Shown piece after piece: positions 38,075 to 46,792 of a DNA stretch of 64,000 nt (position 1 is the stretch's first letter; the number at the start of each line of letters is the position of its first letter). Where the stretch lies: contig NZ_JACSPR010000001.1 in assembly GCF_014837045.1 (NCBI RefSeq), forward strand, positions 124,001-188,000. Reading direction: 5' to 3'. The translations under genes and the position numbers were made by a program. Below the pieces are notes generated by a model. That model worked only from the letters and a program-made list of their open reading frames with translations. It did no database searches and was not told the DNA's origin. Source of the DNA: Corynebacterium gallinarum (lineage in GTDB: Bacteria; Actinomycetota; Actinomycetes; Mycobacteriales; Mycobacteriaceae).

Positions 38075-38362
38075 CTAGCGTTCAGTGAAGCCCTCCACCC
38101 CACGCGACTCGCTCCACTGTTCGATTACGGTGTTCACCGTTCCCACCCGGCGATGACGGCTGGGCTGCTCACCGAGTCGAATCAGCAGCTCCCGACAACG
38201 CCCCTCCGGACCCTCCGCGACAACACAGACCCGGCCGTCATCGAGGTTGGTGGCAGACCCTGCCAACCCCAGTTCCAGTGCCTGGGATCTGGTCCACCAC
38301 CGGAAACCCACGCCCTGGACATGGCCGTGAACAAAGGCGGTGAGACGGACGTGATCAGTCAT
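38075..38362 (-). CDS. acyP: Acylphosphatase
   Basis: This 95-residue enzyme hydrolyses acyl phosphates. The conserved arginine is in VQGVGFRWWT and the catalytic asparagine in GSATNLDDGRV, the two standard active-site positions. The position directly before smc is the same as in mycobacteria. Confidence 0.93.
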   Translation of the reverse strand: MTDHVRLTAFVHGHVQGVGFRWWTRSQALELGLAGSATNLDDGRVCVVAEGPEGRCRELLIRLGEQPSRHRRVGTVNTVIEQWSESRGVEGFTER

Positions 38363-38420
38363 GGTGAGTTTCTCCTCAAGAAGTCTCGGAACTGTGTTCG
38401 TGCCCGGGACTGCATTCCTT

Positions 38421-40289
38421 TTATTTTCGTAGAAGTTTCGGGGGGCTCATCTTCAACCAGGAAGACTGGGGTTCCCCGGAACCCTCAGCCGGCCCCGCAG
38501 GCTTGAGCCCGTTGTCTGTCAGATAGGTCAGGGTCCTCTCTACCGATATGAGTTTGCGCTTCAATTCTGTCACCGATGGTGCCTGCTCATCCGAGAACTC
38601 ATCAACACGTTCTAATTCTCTGCGCAGTTTTCTCTCGGCCAGGGTGAGATCCATCCAAATGGTGGGATCCTGTTCGTAACCCTTCAGTTTCCTCAAGATG
38701 ACAACTGCGAGCTGGTAGTGCACCACGGCCTCCATCGATTCCGCGGAGGTACCCGGGCTCATCATGCCCACCGCGATTCCACCACCACCCGCAGACACCA
38801 GCGTTCCAGCGGTAAGGAGACCACCGATCATCCCACCCGGGCCGAAACTGGCAAGTGCACTGGTGATGACCGCGGCACCGGCCAGTCCCGGCGCTGCCGC
38901 AAGTGCCAGACCACCAGTTGCCGCCACGATGGCCACCGCGCCGGCCCCCAGGCTCCCCCACTTCAGCAACTGGGTCTTACGACTGACAGGCGACAGAACC
39001 TTGGCGGCGGCATCCAGCGCAGTGAACACTTTGTCACCATAGTGGGAGCCCAGCCCCATCTCCGCTGTGAGCTCTTTAAGCGCTGTACGACGGACATCGT
39101 CCTTGACGGAGATTTCATAGGGGCGGATCAGATTCTCTGCGGCGAGAGCGATCACCGTGGCAACCGCATCCTCCCCGGAGAAGTGGTGGCCTGGCCGGGG
39201 TTCGGGTGCCTCCGCGTCGGGATTAGTGAAATCAAAACCGAGAGCCATGATCTGCTCCGGGATGGGCCTGTTCTGTGCTCTTTTCCTGACCTTGATGTCC
39301 TCAATGAGAGCCACCTGGACCCGTCGCAACGCCCCTGAATACCGGCTCAGCTGATCACCCTTCAGTTGCCTCTTGATCAAATGCGCATAGCGGAGTGCCA
39401 CTATGGCCATAATCTCGACACCATCAAGCGCAATGTCTATTCCCTTGTCAGCAGCAACAAGGTCCTTTGACCGGGATCCGAACAGGCCGAAACCGACAGC
39501 TTTGGCAACCAGGTCATCGGCGAGGTACTGCTCCGCATAATGAGCTTGCGTGGGGAGGAGAGGGGTCTTGACACGAACATCCAGCATCCAGGGAAAAGCT
39601 GAGGAGACTCCACGTAGTGCTGCCACCGGGTCGGTGTTACTCCAGAAATTCACCCACCACTCCAAGTTCCTCGGCGGTTCCTGGAGAACATCCGTCAGCT
39701 TATCCACCTGGAAGTGTCCATTGGCTAGAGGGCTTCCAATGGTGACCAATCCCATCACACGAACTGCTTCCGGAAGACGTCTCAGCAGATCCACTGCGAT
39801 GACTGATCCGAGGCTGTGGCCCACGATGACAATAGGACCGGACTGCGGAATATTATCTAAGACCCGTGTGAGGACGCTCGCTCTGACATTGGGAGTTGAG
39901 AGGTAGTTTTGGGCCTGCGTGAAGTATGGATTACCGAGGGCCAAGTCCACCACGGTATCTGCTATGACCCCACCATTTCCTTCTGCATGATGTCTTAGCC
40001 GGTACTCCATCGCTGCGATGCGGTGCTCGAATGCCCTGCGTTGGGATTTCGCTTCCTTGGAAGACCAATCACTGATGGTGATCTTGGGAACTTTGAGATC
40101 CTCATCAGTGCCCTGTAGGAGATCGCTGTATTTGGGTGCAGACGTCTCAACCCCATCGAGAGGTGGGAAACCCGCATGAACGAGAGCGGCTGAAAGATGG
40201 GTTTGCCACTTGTTGTCGAGATCCCCTGTCCCCACTCCATGCAGGAATAGTAACGACGGTTCTTCAGCCACGGTTTGGACTCCATTCAA
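38421..40289 (-). CDS. Alpha/beta-hydrolase fused to a glycine-rich membrane-type domain
   Basis: This 622-residue protein has two parts. Residues about 10-270 look like a lipase-type alpha/beta-hydrolase: FLHGVGTG forms the oxyanion region and IVIVGHSLGSVIAVDLL the nucleophile elbow with Ser. Residues about 440-530 are a Gly/Ala-rich hydrophobic stretch (AVAIVAATGGLALAAAPGLA and LLTAGTLVSAGGGGIAVGMM), followed by an acidic coiled coil. GC content is visibly lower than in the neighbouring genes and codon use differs, which points to acquisition. The ATG at 40289 lacks a good ribosome binding site; GTG at 40271 has GGAG eight bases before it. A lipase acting at the membrane or a cell-death effector is possible. 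It interrupts the conserved acyP to mutM interval. Confidence 0.7.
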   Translation of the reverse strand: MNGVQTVAEEPSLLFLHGVGTGDLDNKWQTHLSAALVHAGFPPLDGVETSAPKYSDLLQGTDEDLKVPKITISDWSSKEAKSQRRAFEHRIAAMEYRLRHHAEGNGGVIADTVVDLALGNPYFTQAQNYLSTPNVRASVLTRVLDNIPQSGPIVIVGHSLGSVIAVDLLRRLPEAVRVMGLVTIGSPLANGHFQVDKLTDVLQEPPRNLEWWVNFWSNTDPVAALRGVSSAFPWMLDVRVKTPLLPTQAHYAEQYLADDLVAKAVGFGLFGSRSKDLVAADKGIDIALDGVEIMAIVALRYAHLIKRQLKGDQLSRYSGALRRVQVALIEDIKVRKRAQNRPIPEQIMALGFDFTNPDAEAPEPRPGHHFSGEDAVATVIALAAENLIRPYEISVKDDVRRTALKELTAEMGLGSHYGDKVFTALDAAAKVLSPVSRKTQLLKWGSLGAGAVAIVAATGGLALAAAPGLAGAAVITSALASFGPGGMIGGLLTAGTLVSAGGGGIAVGMMSPGTSAESMEAVVHYQLAVVILRKLKGYEQDPTIWMDLTLAERKLRRELERVDEFSDEQAPSVTELKRKLISVERTLTYLTDNGLKPAGPAEGSGEPQSSWLKMSPPKLLRK

Positions 40290-40414
40290 CGGTGAGATGC
40301 AGGCAAAATCTCATTCAAGCACGGTTCACGTCGTAGCGCGAGGAATACTCCTCCGTCGACGAGCAGAGGCACACGGGTATACCCCACCAGGCCGAAGCTG
40401 CACCCACAACCTGA

Positions 40415-41869
40415 TCAATCGGTTTTCCGAACAGTCAGGGGATCGGACCCATCCCAGCATTCCATACCCTCCCAGCCACGCAGGCCCCTGATCTCCTCAT
40501 CGTCGCGGCTGAACACGGGATCCAGGCCGGCCCGGCGCTGGCGACCGTAGTTGCGCAGCACTGCCAGGGCCACACCCGTCAGCGGCACCACCGCGATGAG
40601 GTTGGTGATGGCCATGAGACCGGAGAACACATCGGCCAGTGCCCAGACCAGCGGTACCGAACCGATGGCCCCACCCAGGACGCAGAGGGTCACCAGGACA
40701 CGGAAGGCCTGCAGGTAGGAGCGGTTGTTGGTGAGGAATTCGATATTGGACTCGCCGTAGTAGTAGTTGCCGATGACCGAGGAGAAGGCCAGGAAGATGA
40801 TGACCACGGTGAGGAAGTGGATGCCCCACTCACCCACCGAGTTGGCCAACGCGTTCTGGGTCAGTTCCATACCGCCCTCGGAGGCATACAGATCAGGTTC
40901 TGCCAGCAGGATGATGAAGGCGGTGATGCTACAGACGATCAGGGTGTCGAAGTACACACCCAGGGTCTGGATCAGGCCCTGTTTGGCCGGGTGGGAGACG
41001 GATGCGGTCGCGGCGGCGTTGGGCACGGAACCCATCCCGGCCTCATTGGAGAACAGACCACGGCGCACACCCTGCATGATCACTGCACCGAGGGTGGCTC
41101 CGGCGAACTCCCGGATACCGAAGGCGTGGGTGACAATCGAGGTGACCATCGCGGGGACCTCACCGATATTGATGACCACCACGACAAGACCGATGGCGAT
41201 GTAGAGCACCGCCATGACAGGGACGATGACCTGGGTAACGCTGGCGATGCGCTGCACACCACCGAAAACGATCGCGGCGGTGAGCACAGCCAGGACCAGA
41301 CCGACGATCCACTTGGTCAGCATGCCGTCGGCGCTGAAGGAGTTGGCCACCGCGGCGGAGATGGAGTTGGCCTGCACGGCGTTGAACACAAAACCGTAGG
41401 TCACCGAGATCAGCACGGCGAAGATGGTGGCCAACCACTTCCAGTTCAGTGCCTTGGTCATGTAGTAGGCGGGGCCACCACGGTAGGAGTCCTTGTCCCG
41501 GACCTTGTACACCTGCGCGAGGGTTGATTCCACGAAGCTGGTAGCACCACCGATGATGGCGATCATCCACATCCAGAACACGGCACCCGGTCCACCCACG
41601 GCCACGGCGATGGCCACGCCGGCGACGTTGCCGGTGCCCACGCGTGAGGCAGCGGAAATAGTGAAGGCCTTGAAGGCGGAGATGCCCTTCTGCCCCTCGG
41701 AGATATCCGAGGGTTTCTCGACGATGGCCCTGAACATGTCCGGGATGTACCTGATCTGCACCAGAAGGGTGGTGGCACAGAACCAGACACCGGACCCGAC
41801 CAGGACCACGATAACCAGCAGCCACAGCTTGTCGTTCACTGCGGTAACAGCATTGAGTAAGGATTCCAT
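40415..41869 (-). CDS. Sodium:alanine (AGCS family) symporter
   Basis: This 484-residue protein has about eleven hydrophobic segments. The AGCS family signature is clear in GISAFKAFTISAASRVGTGNVAGVAIAV and ISAAVANSF, with GGPAYYMTKALNWKWLA near residue 130. It imports alanine or glycine with sodium. The stop at 40415 lies close to the low-GC hydrolase gene on the same strand. No local regulator is visible. Confidence 0.92.
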   Translation of the reverse strand: MESLLNAVTAVNDKLWLLVIVVLVGSGVWFCATTLLVQIRYIPDMFRAIVEKPSDISEGQKGISAFKAFTISAASRVGTGNVAGVAIAVAVGGPGAVFWMWMIAIIGGATSFVESTLAQVYKVRDKDSYRGGPAYYMTKALNWKWLATIFAVLISVTYGFVFNAVQANSISAAVANSFSADGMLTKWIVGLVLAVLTAAIVFGGVQRIASVTQVIVPVMAVLYIAIGLVVVVINIGEVPAMVTSIVTHAFGIREFAGATLGAVIMQGVRRGLFSNEAGMGSVPNAAATASVSHPAKQGLIQTLGVYFDTLIVCSITAFIILLAEPDLYASEGGMELTQNALANSVGEWGIHFLTVVIIFLAFSSVIGNYYYGESNIEFLTNNRSYLQAFRVLVTLCVLGGAIGSVPLVWALADVFSGLMAITNLIAVVPLTGVALAVLRNYGRQRRAGLDPVFSRDDEEIRGLRGWEGMECWDGSDPLTVRKTD

Positions 41870-41896
41870 ACGGGAAACCTACCGTATGAAAGTGAG

Positions 41897-42754
41897 TCAG
41901 CGCACTTTCTGGCAACGATTGCAGAAGTGGCTGCCCCGGTTCATGAAGGTCTCCCGGGTGATCGGGTTCCCGCACCGCGCGCACGGCTTGCCCGCCTGCC
42001 CATAGGCATTGAGGGACAGCGAGAAGTACCCGGACGCGCCGTTGACATTGACGTAGAGCGCATCGAAGCTGGTCCCGCCCTGATCCAAGGCGCGGATCAT
42101 GACCTCACGCCCGGCCTCCAGCAGCGCCACCAGACGTGTGAGGGAGATCCTGCTGGCCTTCTGCCGGGGATGGATACCCGCCTCCCACAGCATCTCATCG
42201 GCGTAGATGTTGCCAATGCCGGAGACGATCTCCTGGTTGAGCAGGAGACGTTTGATCTCGGTGTTCTTCGTCTTGAGCACTGCGGCGAGCGCCGGGATGT
42301 CGAGGGCGTCATCGAGGAGATCGCGGGCGATGTGGGCGACGCGTCCGGGGACCCCGTCGACAAGCTCCCCCAGCCACCAATACCCGAAGGTGCGCTGATC
42401 GACGAACCAGACCTCGTTGCCGTCGTCAAGCTCCGCCCGTGCCCGCAGATGCGGGTTGGGGGACGTGTCGGGGGATTTGACCAGCATCTGCCCACTCATA
42501 CCCAGATGGACGAGCAACCCCAGACCGGAGGGGGCCTGCTCGGCAACGTCATCGAGTTCCAGCCACAGGAATTTTCCACGCCGGTTGGTGGCGCCGACCT
42601 TAAGTCCGGTGAGGTTGGCCTCGATCTCGGCGCCGCCGCCGGCCTGGTTGCGGGCGGCACGCGGATGCAACACCGAGGTGGAGACGATGGTGCGTCCCAC
42701 CATGTGGTCCTCCAAACCCCGGCGGACCACCTCAACTTCGGGCAGTTCAGGCAC
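41897..42754 (-). CDS. mutM: Formamidopyrimidine-DNA glycosylase MutM
   Basis: MutM removes 8-oxoguanine and formamidopyrimidines from DNA. The protein starts with MPELPEVEVVRRGL, with the catalytic Pro and Glu directly after Met. The helix-two-turn-helix region lies near GNIYADEMLWEAGI, and the C-terminal zinc finger has four cysteines (CARCGNP and HFCNRCQKVR). The 285-residue length is normal. It overlaps the rnc stop region (42747-42754) and belongs to the rnc operon. Confidence 0.96.
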   Translation of the reverse strand: MPELPEVEVVRRGLEDHMVGRTIVSTSVLHPRAARNQAGGGAEIEANLTGLKVGATNRRGKFLWLELDDVAEQAPSGLGLLVHLGMSGQMLVKSPDTSPNPHLRARAELDDGNEVWFVDQRTFGYWWLGELVDGVPGRVAHIARDLLDDALDIPALAAVLKTKNTEIKRLLLNQEIVSGIGNIYADEMLWEAGIHPRQKASRISLTRLVALLEAGREVMIRALDQGGTSFDALYVNVNGASGYFSLSLNAYGQAGKPCARCGNPITRETFMNRGSHFCNRCQKVR

Positions 42755-43490
42755 GCTTCTCCCTGAGCTTCAGGAAGGCCTGGCGGGCTGCCTCCTGTTC
42801 GGCGAGTTTCTTGTTCGGCCCCTCTCCCCTGCCCATCTCCACATCCTCGAGATGGACCACGGCGGTGAACACCAGGTCATGGTCCGGACCCACGGAGGTG
42901 GTCTGGTAATCCGCCATCGGCTTCCTGCGCTGGGCCAGTTCCTCCTGCAGGGTGGTCTTCCAGTCCTGGTGGATGCCCTTCGCGGAGGCGTGGTTGATCT
43001 TGTGGTGGAACAGTGCGAGCACGACATCACGCGCCACCTCGAAACCGTGCTGGCGGAAAATCGCGCCCAGCAGCGCCTCGGTGGTGTCAGCGAGGATGGA
43101 TTCCTTACTACGCCCCTCGGTGAGCAGCTCACCCCGACCCAGGAGGATGAACTCACCCAGGTTGATCTCCCGGGCGATATCAGCCAGACCGTACCGGCTG
43201 ACGATGGATGCCCTCATCTTGGAGATATCGGATTCCGGACTGCTGGGATACAGCTCGTACAACCGGTTGGCCACGGCCAGACCCAGCACGGCGTCACCGA
43301 GGAACTCCAGGCGCTCATTGTTCGGCAGCATCCCGTTCTCATTGGCAAATGACCGGTGGGTCAGCGCCAGGATCAGCAGATCCCGGTCGATATCCACGCC
43401 GAGGCTAGCCAGGAGGGGGGCATGATCGACCGCGTCGAAGGCCTCAGTGAGCGCATCGACCCCGGTGACCCGGGTTTTCTTGCGGCTCAC
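42747..43490 (-). CDS. rnc: Ribonuclease III
   Basis: RNase III cuts double-stranded RNA, including rRNA precursors. With the GTG at 43490 it has 247 residues. The catalytic signature is NERLEFLGDAVLGLAVANRLY, and a C-terminal double-stranded RNA-binding domain follows (DWKTTLQEELAQRR to AEQEAARQAFLKL). I chose the GTG because it overlaps the stop of the upstream DUF177 gene (GTGA) and has GGAGAAG five bases before it. Confidence 0.95.
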   Translation of the reverse strand: MSRKKTRVTGVDALTEAFDAVDHAPLLASLGVDIDRDLLILALTHRSFANENGMLPNNERLEFLGDAVLGLAVANRLYELYPSSPESDISKMRASIVSRYGLADIAREINLGEFILLGRGELLTEGRSKESILADTTEALLGAIFRQHGFEVARDVVLALFHHKINHASAKGIHQDWKTTLQEELAQRRKPMADYQTTSVGPDHDLVFTAVVHLEDVEMGRGEGPNKKLAEQEAARQAFLKLREKRA

Positions 43491-44026
43491 AGGAACTTCT
43501 CCAGGCCCGCCCATCGCGGGTCGACCCGACCTTCACCGTCATCATCCTCGTCGTCGACGGTGCCGTCGGGTGCGGGGACCTCACTGTCATCGCAGGAATC
43601 GTAACCGAGTTCCGTGCACAGTGGGTTGAACGGCAGATTCAGACCGGCCGCGTCGATGACGGACTGCAGCAGATCGATGGAATCCTGATTGACCTGGGGC
43701 AGCTCATCCTCGTTCTCGACGGCCTCACCGGTGATGAAATCATCATCGACGGCGAACACCTCGGAGACGTTCAGGGTGGTCTGGGGGGACAGCTCACGCA
43801 GGCAGCGTGAACACTGTCCCTTCAGCTGAGCCTGGATGGTTGCCTGGACGGAGATACCCCCGCCGAGGGGAATGAGGTGGGCGTCGATATCGACGTGGCC
43901 CCCCTCGGGAATGGCGATCATCTCAGGACCGATACGGGCCGGGCTGGGCCCGGACTGCTGGATGTTCTCTGGGAGACCGCTACCGCGCAGCAATGCTGCG
44001 ACATCAAATACAAATGGAGATTTCAT
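43487..44026 (-). CDS. DUF177 (YceD) family protein
   Basis: This 179-residue protein starts at the ATG at 44026. DUF177 hallmarks are the CSRCLRELSP cysteine pair (a possible zinc site) and the segment near LPLIPLCTE, here LPFNPLCTELGYDSCDDSE with a second cysteine pair. The last part is strongly acidic. The family is linked to ribosomal RNA or large-subunit biogenesis and usually stands next to rpmF; here it stands before rnc, as in mycobacteria. Confidence 0.88.
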   Translation of the reverse strand: MKSPFVFDVAALLRGSGLPENIQQSGPSPARIGPEMIAIPEGGHVDIDAHLIPLGGGISVQATIQAQLKGQCSRCLRELSPQTTLNVSEVFAVDDDFITGEAVENEDELPQVNQDSIDLLQSVIDAAGLNLPFNPLCTELGYDSCDDSEVPAPDGTVDDEDDDGEGRVDPRWAGLEKFL

Positions 44027-44195
44027 GACCTGCCAGATCCTACCCGCATCCCGCCTCACCTGTTACATCGACGGTGTGGTGGCCGTGTGTAGACCGTGGT
44101 CTGACCGGCCCCCCGGGCACGGGTCGAACCGGCAGGAGACGCGATGCGCTTGTCGTGTGGATGGGTGACGGTGATGCCCGCGGCATCAGCCGGTA

Positions 44196-44966
44196 TCAGT
44201 AGTCGCGGTCGTAGCCGCGTGGCTCGCGTTCGATGTCCCGGTCATAATCCCGGGCCACCGGTTCCCTGGAATCGCGGCCGGTGACTCCGGCACCGCGGCG
44301 CAGCGCGGTGCGGTCGGAGGACACGCTGCGCAGGGTGGTCGACAGCATGGTCTCGAACTCCGCCAGTTTGGAATCGACGAATTCGTCACACTCATTGCGC
44401 AGCTTGTTGGAATCGGCGTGGGCGGCATCGACGATGCGGTGTGCCTCCTCGTTGGCGCGACGGACCACCTCGGCCTCGTTGACCAGACGTTCCTGCTCCG
44501 CCTGACCCTCCGCCACAGCGCGTCGGTAGGAGTCATTGCCGGAGGCGATGAGACGGTCCGCCTCAGCCTGGGCGCGCTCGGTGAGGCTGTCAGCCTCCCG
44601 CCGGGCATCCGTGACGGTGCGGTCTGCGGTGTCATTGGCGTTGGCGACCACGGTGTTGGCGTGATTGGTGGCATCCTCGATCATGGCGTCGGCCTCACGG
44701 GTGGCACGCTCCAGGATGTCCCGGGCCTCGATCTCGGCATCCTCGACGAGCACCCGGGCCCGCTCCCCGGCCTCACGGAGCACATCATCACGGTGATCGA
44801 GCACATCCTGGGCATCATCAAGTTCGGCGGGCAGGGCATCACGCAGATCATCCAGCAGTGCGAGCATTTCCTGGCGGGGAACCACGCAGTTGGAGGTCAT
44901 GGGAACGCCATAGGCCCGCTCGACGTTATGGACCAGTGCATCAAGTGACTCGAAGACTTTGTACAT
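44196..44966 (-). CDS. sepIVA: SepIVA-like DivIVA-domain coiled-coil protein
   Basis: This protein has 256 residues from the ATG at 44966. The N-terminus (YKVFESLDALVHNVERAYGV) matches the start of mycobacterial SepIVA, a septal protein with a DivIVA-like domain. Residues about 55-215 form one long coiled coil, rich in Ala, Glu and Arg (EARDILERATREADAMIEDA, then ARREADSLTERAQAEADRLI). The tail is Arg/Asp/Tyr-rich (YDRDIEREPRGYDRDY). The position beside DUF177 and rnc is the same as for Rv2927c. A TACGCT hexamer seven bases before the ATG suggests a leaderless mRNA. Confidence 0.82.
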   Translation of the reverse strand: MYKVFESLDALVHNVERAYGVPMTSNCVVPRQEMLALLDDLRDALPAELDDAQDVLDHRDDVLREAGERARVLVEDAEIEARDILERATREADAMIEDATNHANTVVANANDTADRTVTDARREADSLTERAQAEADRLIASGNDSYRRAVAEGQAEQERLVNEAEVVRRANEEAHRIVDAAHADSNKLRNECDEFVDSKLAEFETMLSTTLRSVSSDRTALRRGAGVTGRDSREPVARDYDRDIEREPRGYDRDY

Positions 44967-44973
44967 GCCCCTT

Positions 44974-44979
44974 AGCGTA
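44974..44979 (-). promoter_or_regulatory. -10 box for a leaderless sepIVA transcript
   Basis: On the minus strand TACGCT is followed by seven bases and the ATG at 44966. The same hexamer serves as the -10 candidate of the antitoxin gene. Confidence 0.45.
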
Positions 44980-45145
44980 CCCAGATTCACCGACGGGATA
45001 GGGCAACCACACGGAACTGTGGCTGGGAATACTGCGGGGACCACGGGAGTGTTTTCTGTACGTCACCTGTGAACTGGGTGGTGTCCACCGCACCGGCTAA
45101 TGTGAACTGCTGATGGCGATGTTTTCGTGAAAGGAAGTACACATC

Positions 45146-46792
45146 GTGCGTTCGCTTCTGCAGGATGTCCCGCGGGTCGGCTGGTTGATCACTCTGTTGA
45201 TCACGGTTCGTACAGCGGTGATGGCGGTGATGATCCTGGGTCTGGCGGACCTGATCACCGCCCAGCTCGGTGACACAGCCGGGGATCCCACACCCGCCCT
45301 TGTGGTGACCATCCTGGCCGCTGTGGTGGCCGGGGTCCTGCTGGTGGTGGAGAATGTCCTCCCCGGGCGCCTGCGCGCGCGTCAGGAGGCCCGGTGGCGG
45401 GAACAGCTCGCCCGCGTCAGCCTGTCCCTCGGCCCCGATACCTCCCGCGACGATGCCCAGGTGATCACGGAGGCCACCGACGCCACGGAGAAGGCCTCCA
45501 CCTACACCGTGTTGTTCCTCGGCCCCTACCTCGCCGCGGTGATCGCCCCGGTGGTGGTGCTCATCATCCTCGGCGCGGCGGTGTCCTGGCCGATCGCCGG
45601 TCTCCTGCTCGTGGGCATGCTGGTCATACCCGTGATCCTGGGGTGGGCGTCCCGTTCCCTCAAGGGTGCAGGTGCCGGGTACGGACGTGCCTCCGGGCAG
45701 CTGGCCGGGGTGTTTCTGGAATCGGTGCGCACGCTGGGCACCACCATGATCCTCAATGCCACCGGTTCCCGGCGCGCCCGGATCCGCGGCATGGCGGAGA
45801 AGATGCGCACCCAGGTGATGACCCTGCTCTACCGCAACCAGTTGATGATCCTGATCACCGATGGTGCCTTCGGTCTGGCCACCACGACGGTGGCGGCGGT
45901 CTCGGCGCTGATCGGTCTCACCCGTGGGGATCTGGGGGTGGGTGAGGCTGTGGCGGTGGTGCTGCTGGCCCGTCTGCTCATCGATCCGGTCAACCGCATG
46001 GGCCGGACCTTCTACACCGGTCTGGCCGGTAAGGCCTCCCTGGGCACCATCCGCCGTGCACTGGGCAACCGGGGTGATGCCCCGGATCCCGGGGAGGTTC
46101 CGGAGGGTCGGCTGCAGGTGGGGGCGGTGGACGTCGACAAGCTCACGGTCGCCCGTGGGGAGCGCACGGTGATCACCGACGTCTCCTTCCGTCTGCCCCA
46201 CGGGGCGCACCTGGCCATCGTCGGTCCCAGTGGTGCCGGCAAGTCCACCCTGGCGCTCGCCCTCGCGGGTCTGCAGGGGTTCAGCGGTGCGGTGCGCATC
46301 GGCGGCGAGGAGTGTACGGCGGCGGATCTGCGCAGGTCGGTGGCGTATGTGCCACAGTCGGCGACGCTGTTCTCAGGCACGCTGGCCGATAACCTGGACC
46401 TGGCCGGCCGGGGTGTGGACAGCTCCACCACCGCGGACATCCTGGAACGGGCGAGGTTGCCACTGGATCTGCGTATCGGGGAGACCGGGCGTGGTGTCTC
46501 CGGGGGTCAGGCCGCCCGCATCTCCGCGGCCCGAGGCCTGGTCAAGGGTGCCGGGGTGATCGTGCTGGATGAGGCGACCGCCAACCTGGACACCGACAAC
46601 GCGGCCCTGCTGCGTGAGACGGCGCGTGCCACCGGCGCCACGCTCATCGAGATCACCCACCGGCCCGCTGAGGCCCTGGATGCGGACCTGGTGCTGGTGC
46701 TCGCCGGGGGCCACATCCAGGCCTTCGGTCCCCCGGGGGAGATCGCCACCCACGGCGGGTTCTTCACCCGCGTCCTGGAGGAGGAACAGTGA
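45146..46792 (+). CDS. CydD-like ABC transporter, membrane-ATPase fusion
   Basis: This 548-residue protein starts at the GTG at 45146, eight bases after AAGGAAG. It has about six membrane segments (residues 10-290) and an ATPase domain with Walker A GPSGAGKSTLALAL, signature RGVSGGQAARISAARGL and Walker B VIVLDEATANLD. The fold and pairing with the next gene, with a four-base overlap, match CydDC, which exports cysteine and glutathione in bacteria with cytochrome bd. No cydAB genes are in the window, so another exported substrate is possible. Confidence 0.82.
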   Translation: MRSLLQDVPRVGWLITLLITVRTAVMAVMILGLADLITAQLGDTAGDPTPALVVTILAAVVAGVLLVVENVLPGRLRARQEARWREQLARVSLSLGPDTSRDDAQVITEATDATEKASTYTVLFLGPYLAAVIAPVVVLIILGAAVSWPIAGLLLVGMLVIPVILGWASRSLKGAGAGYGRASGQLAGVFLESVRTLGTTMILNATGSRRARIRGMAEKMRTQVMTLLYRNQLMILITDGAFGLATTTVAAVSALIGLTRGDLGVGEAVAVVLLARLLIDPVNRMGRTFYTGLAGKASLGTIRRALGNRGDAPDPGEVPEGRLQVGAVDVDKLTVARGERTVITDVSFRLPHGAHLAIVGPSGAGKSTLALALAGLQGFSGAVRIGGEECTAADLRRSVAYVPQSATLFSGTLADNLDLAGRGVDSSTTADILERARLPLDLRIGETGRGVSGGQAARISAARGLVKGAGVIVLDEATANLDTDNAALLRETARATGATLIEITHRPAEALDADLVLVLAGGHIQAFGPPGEIATHGGFFTRVLEEEQ

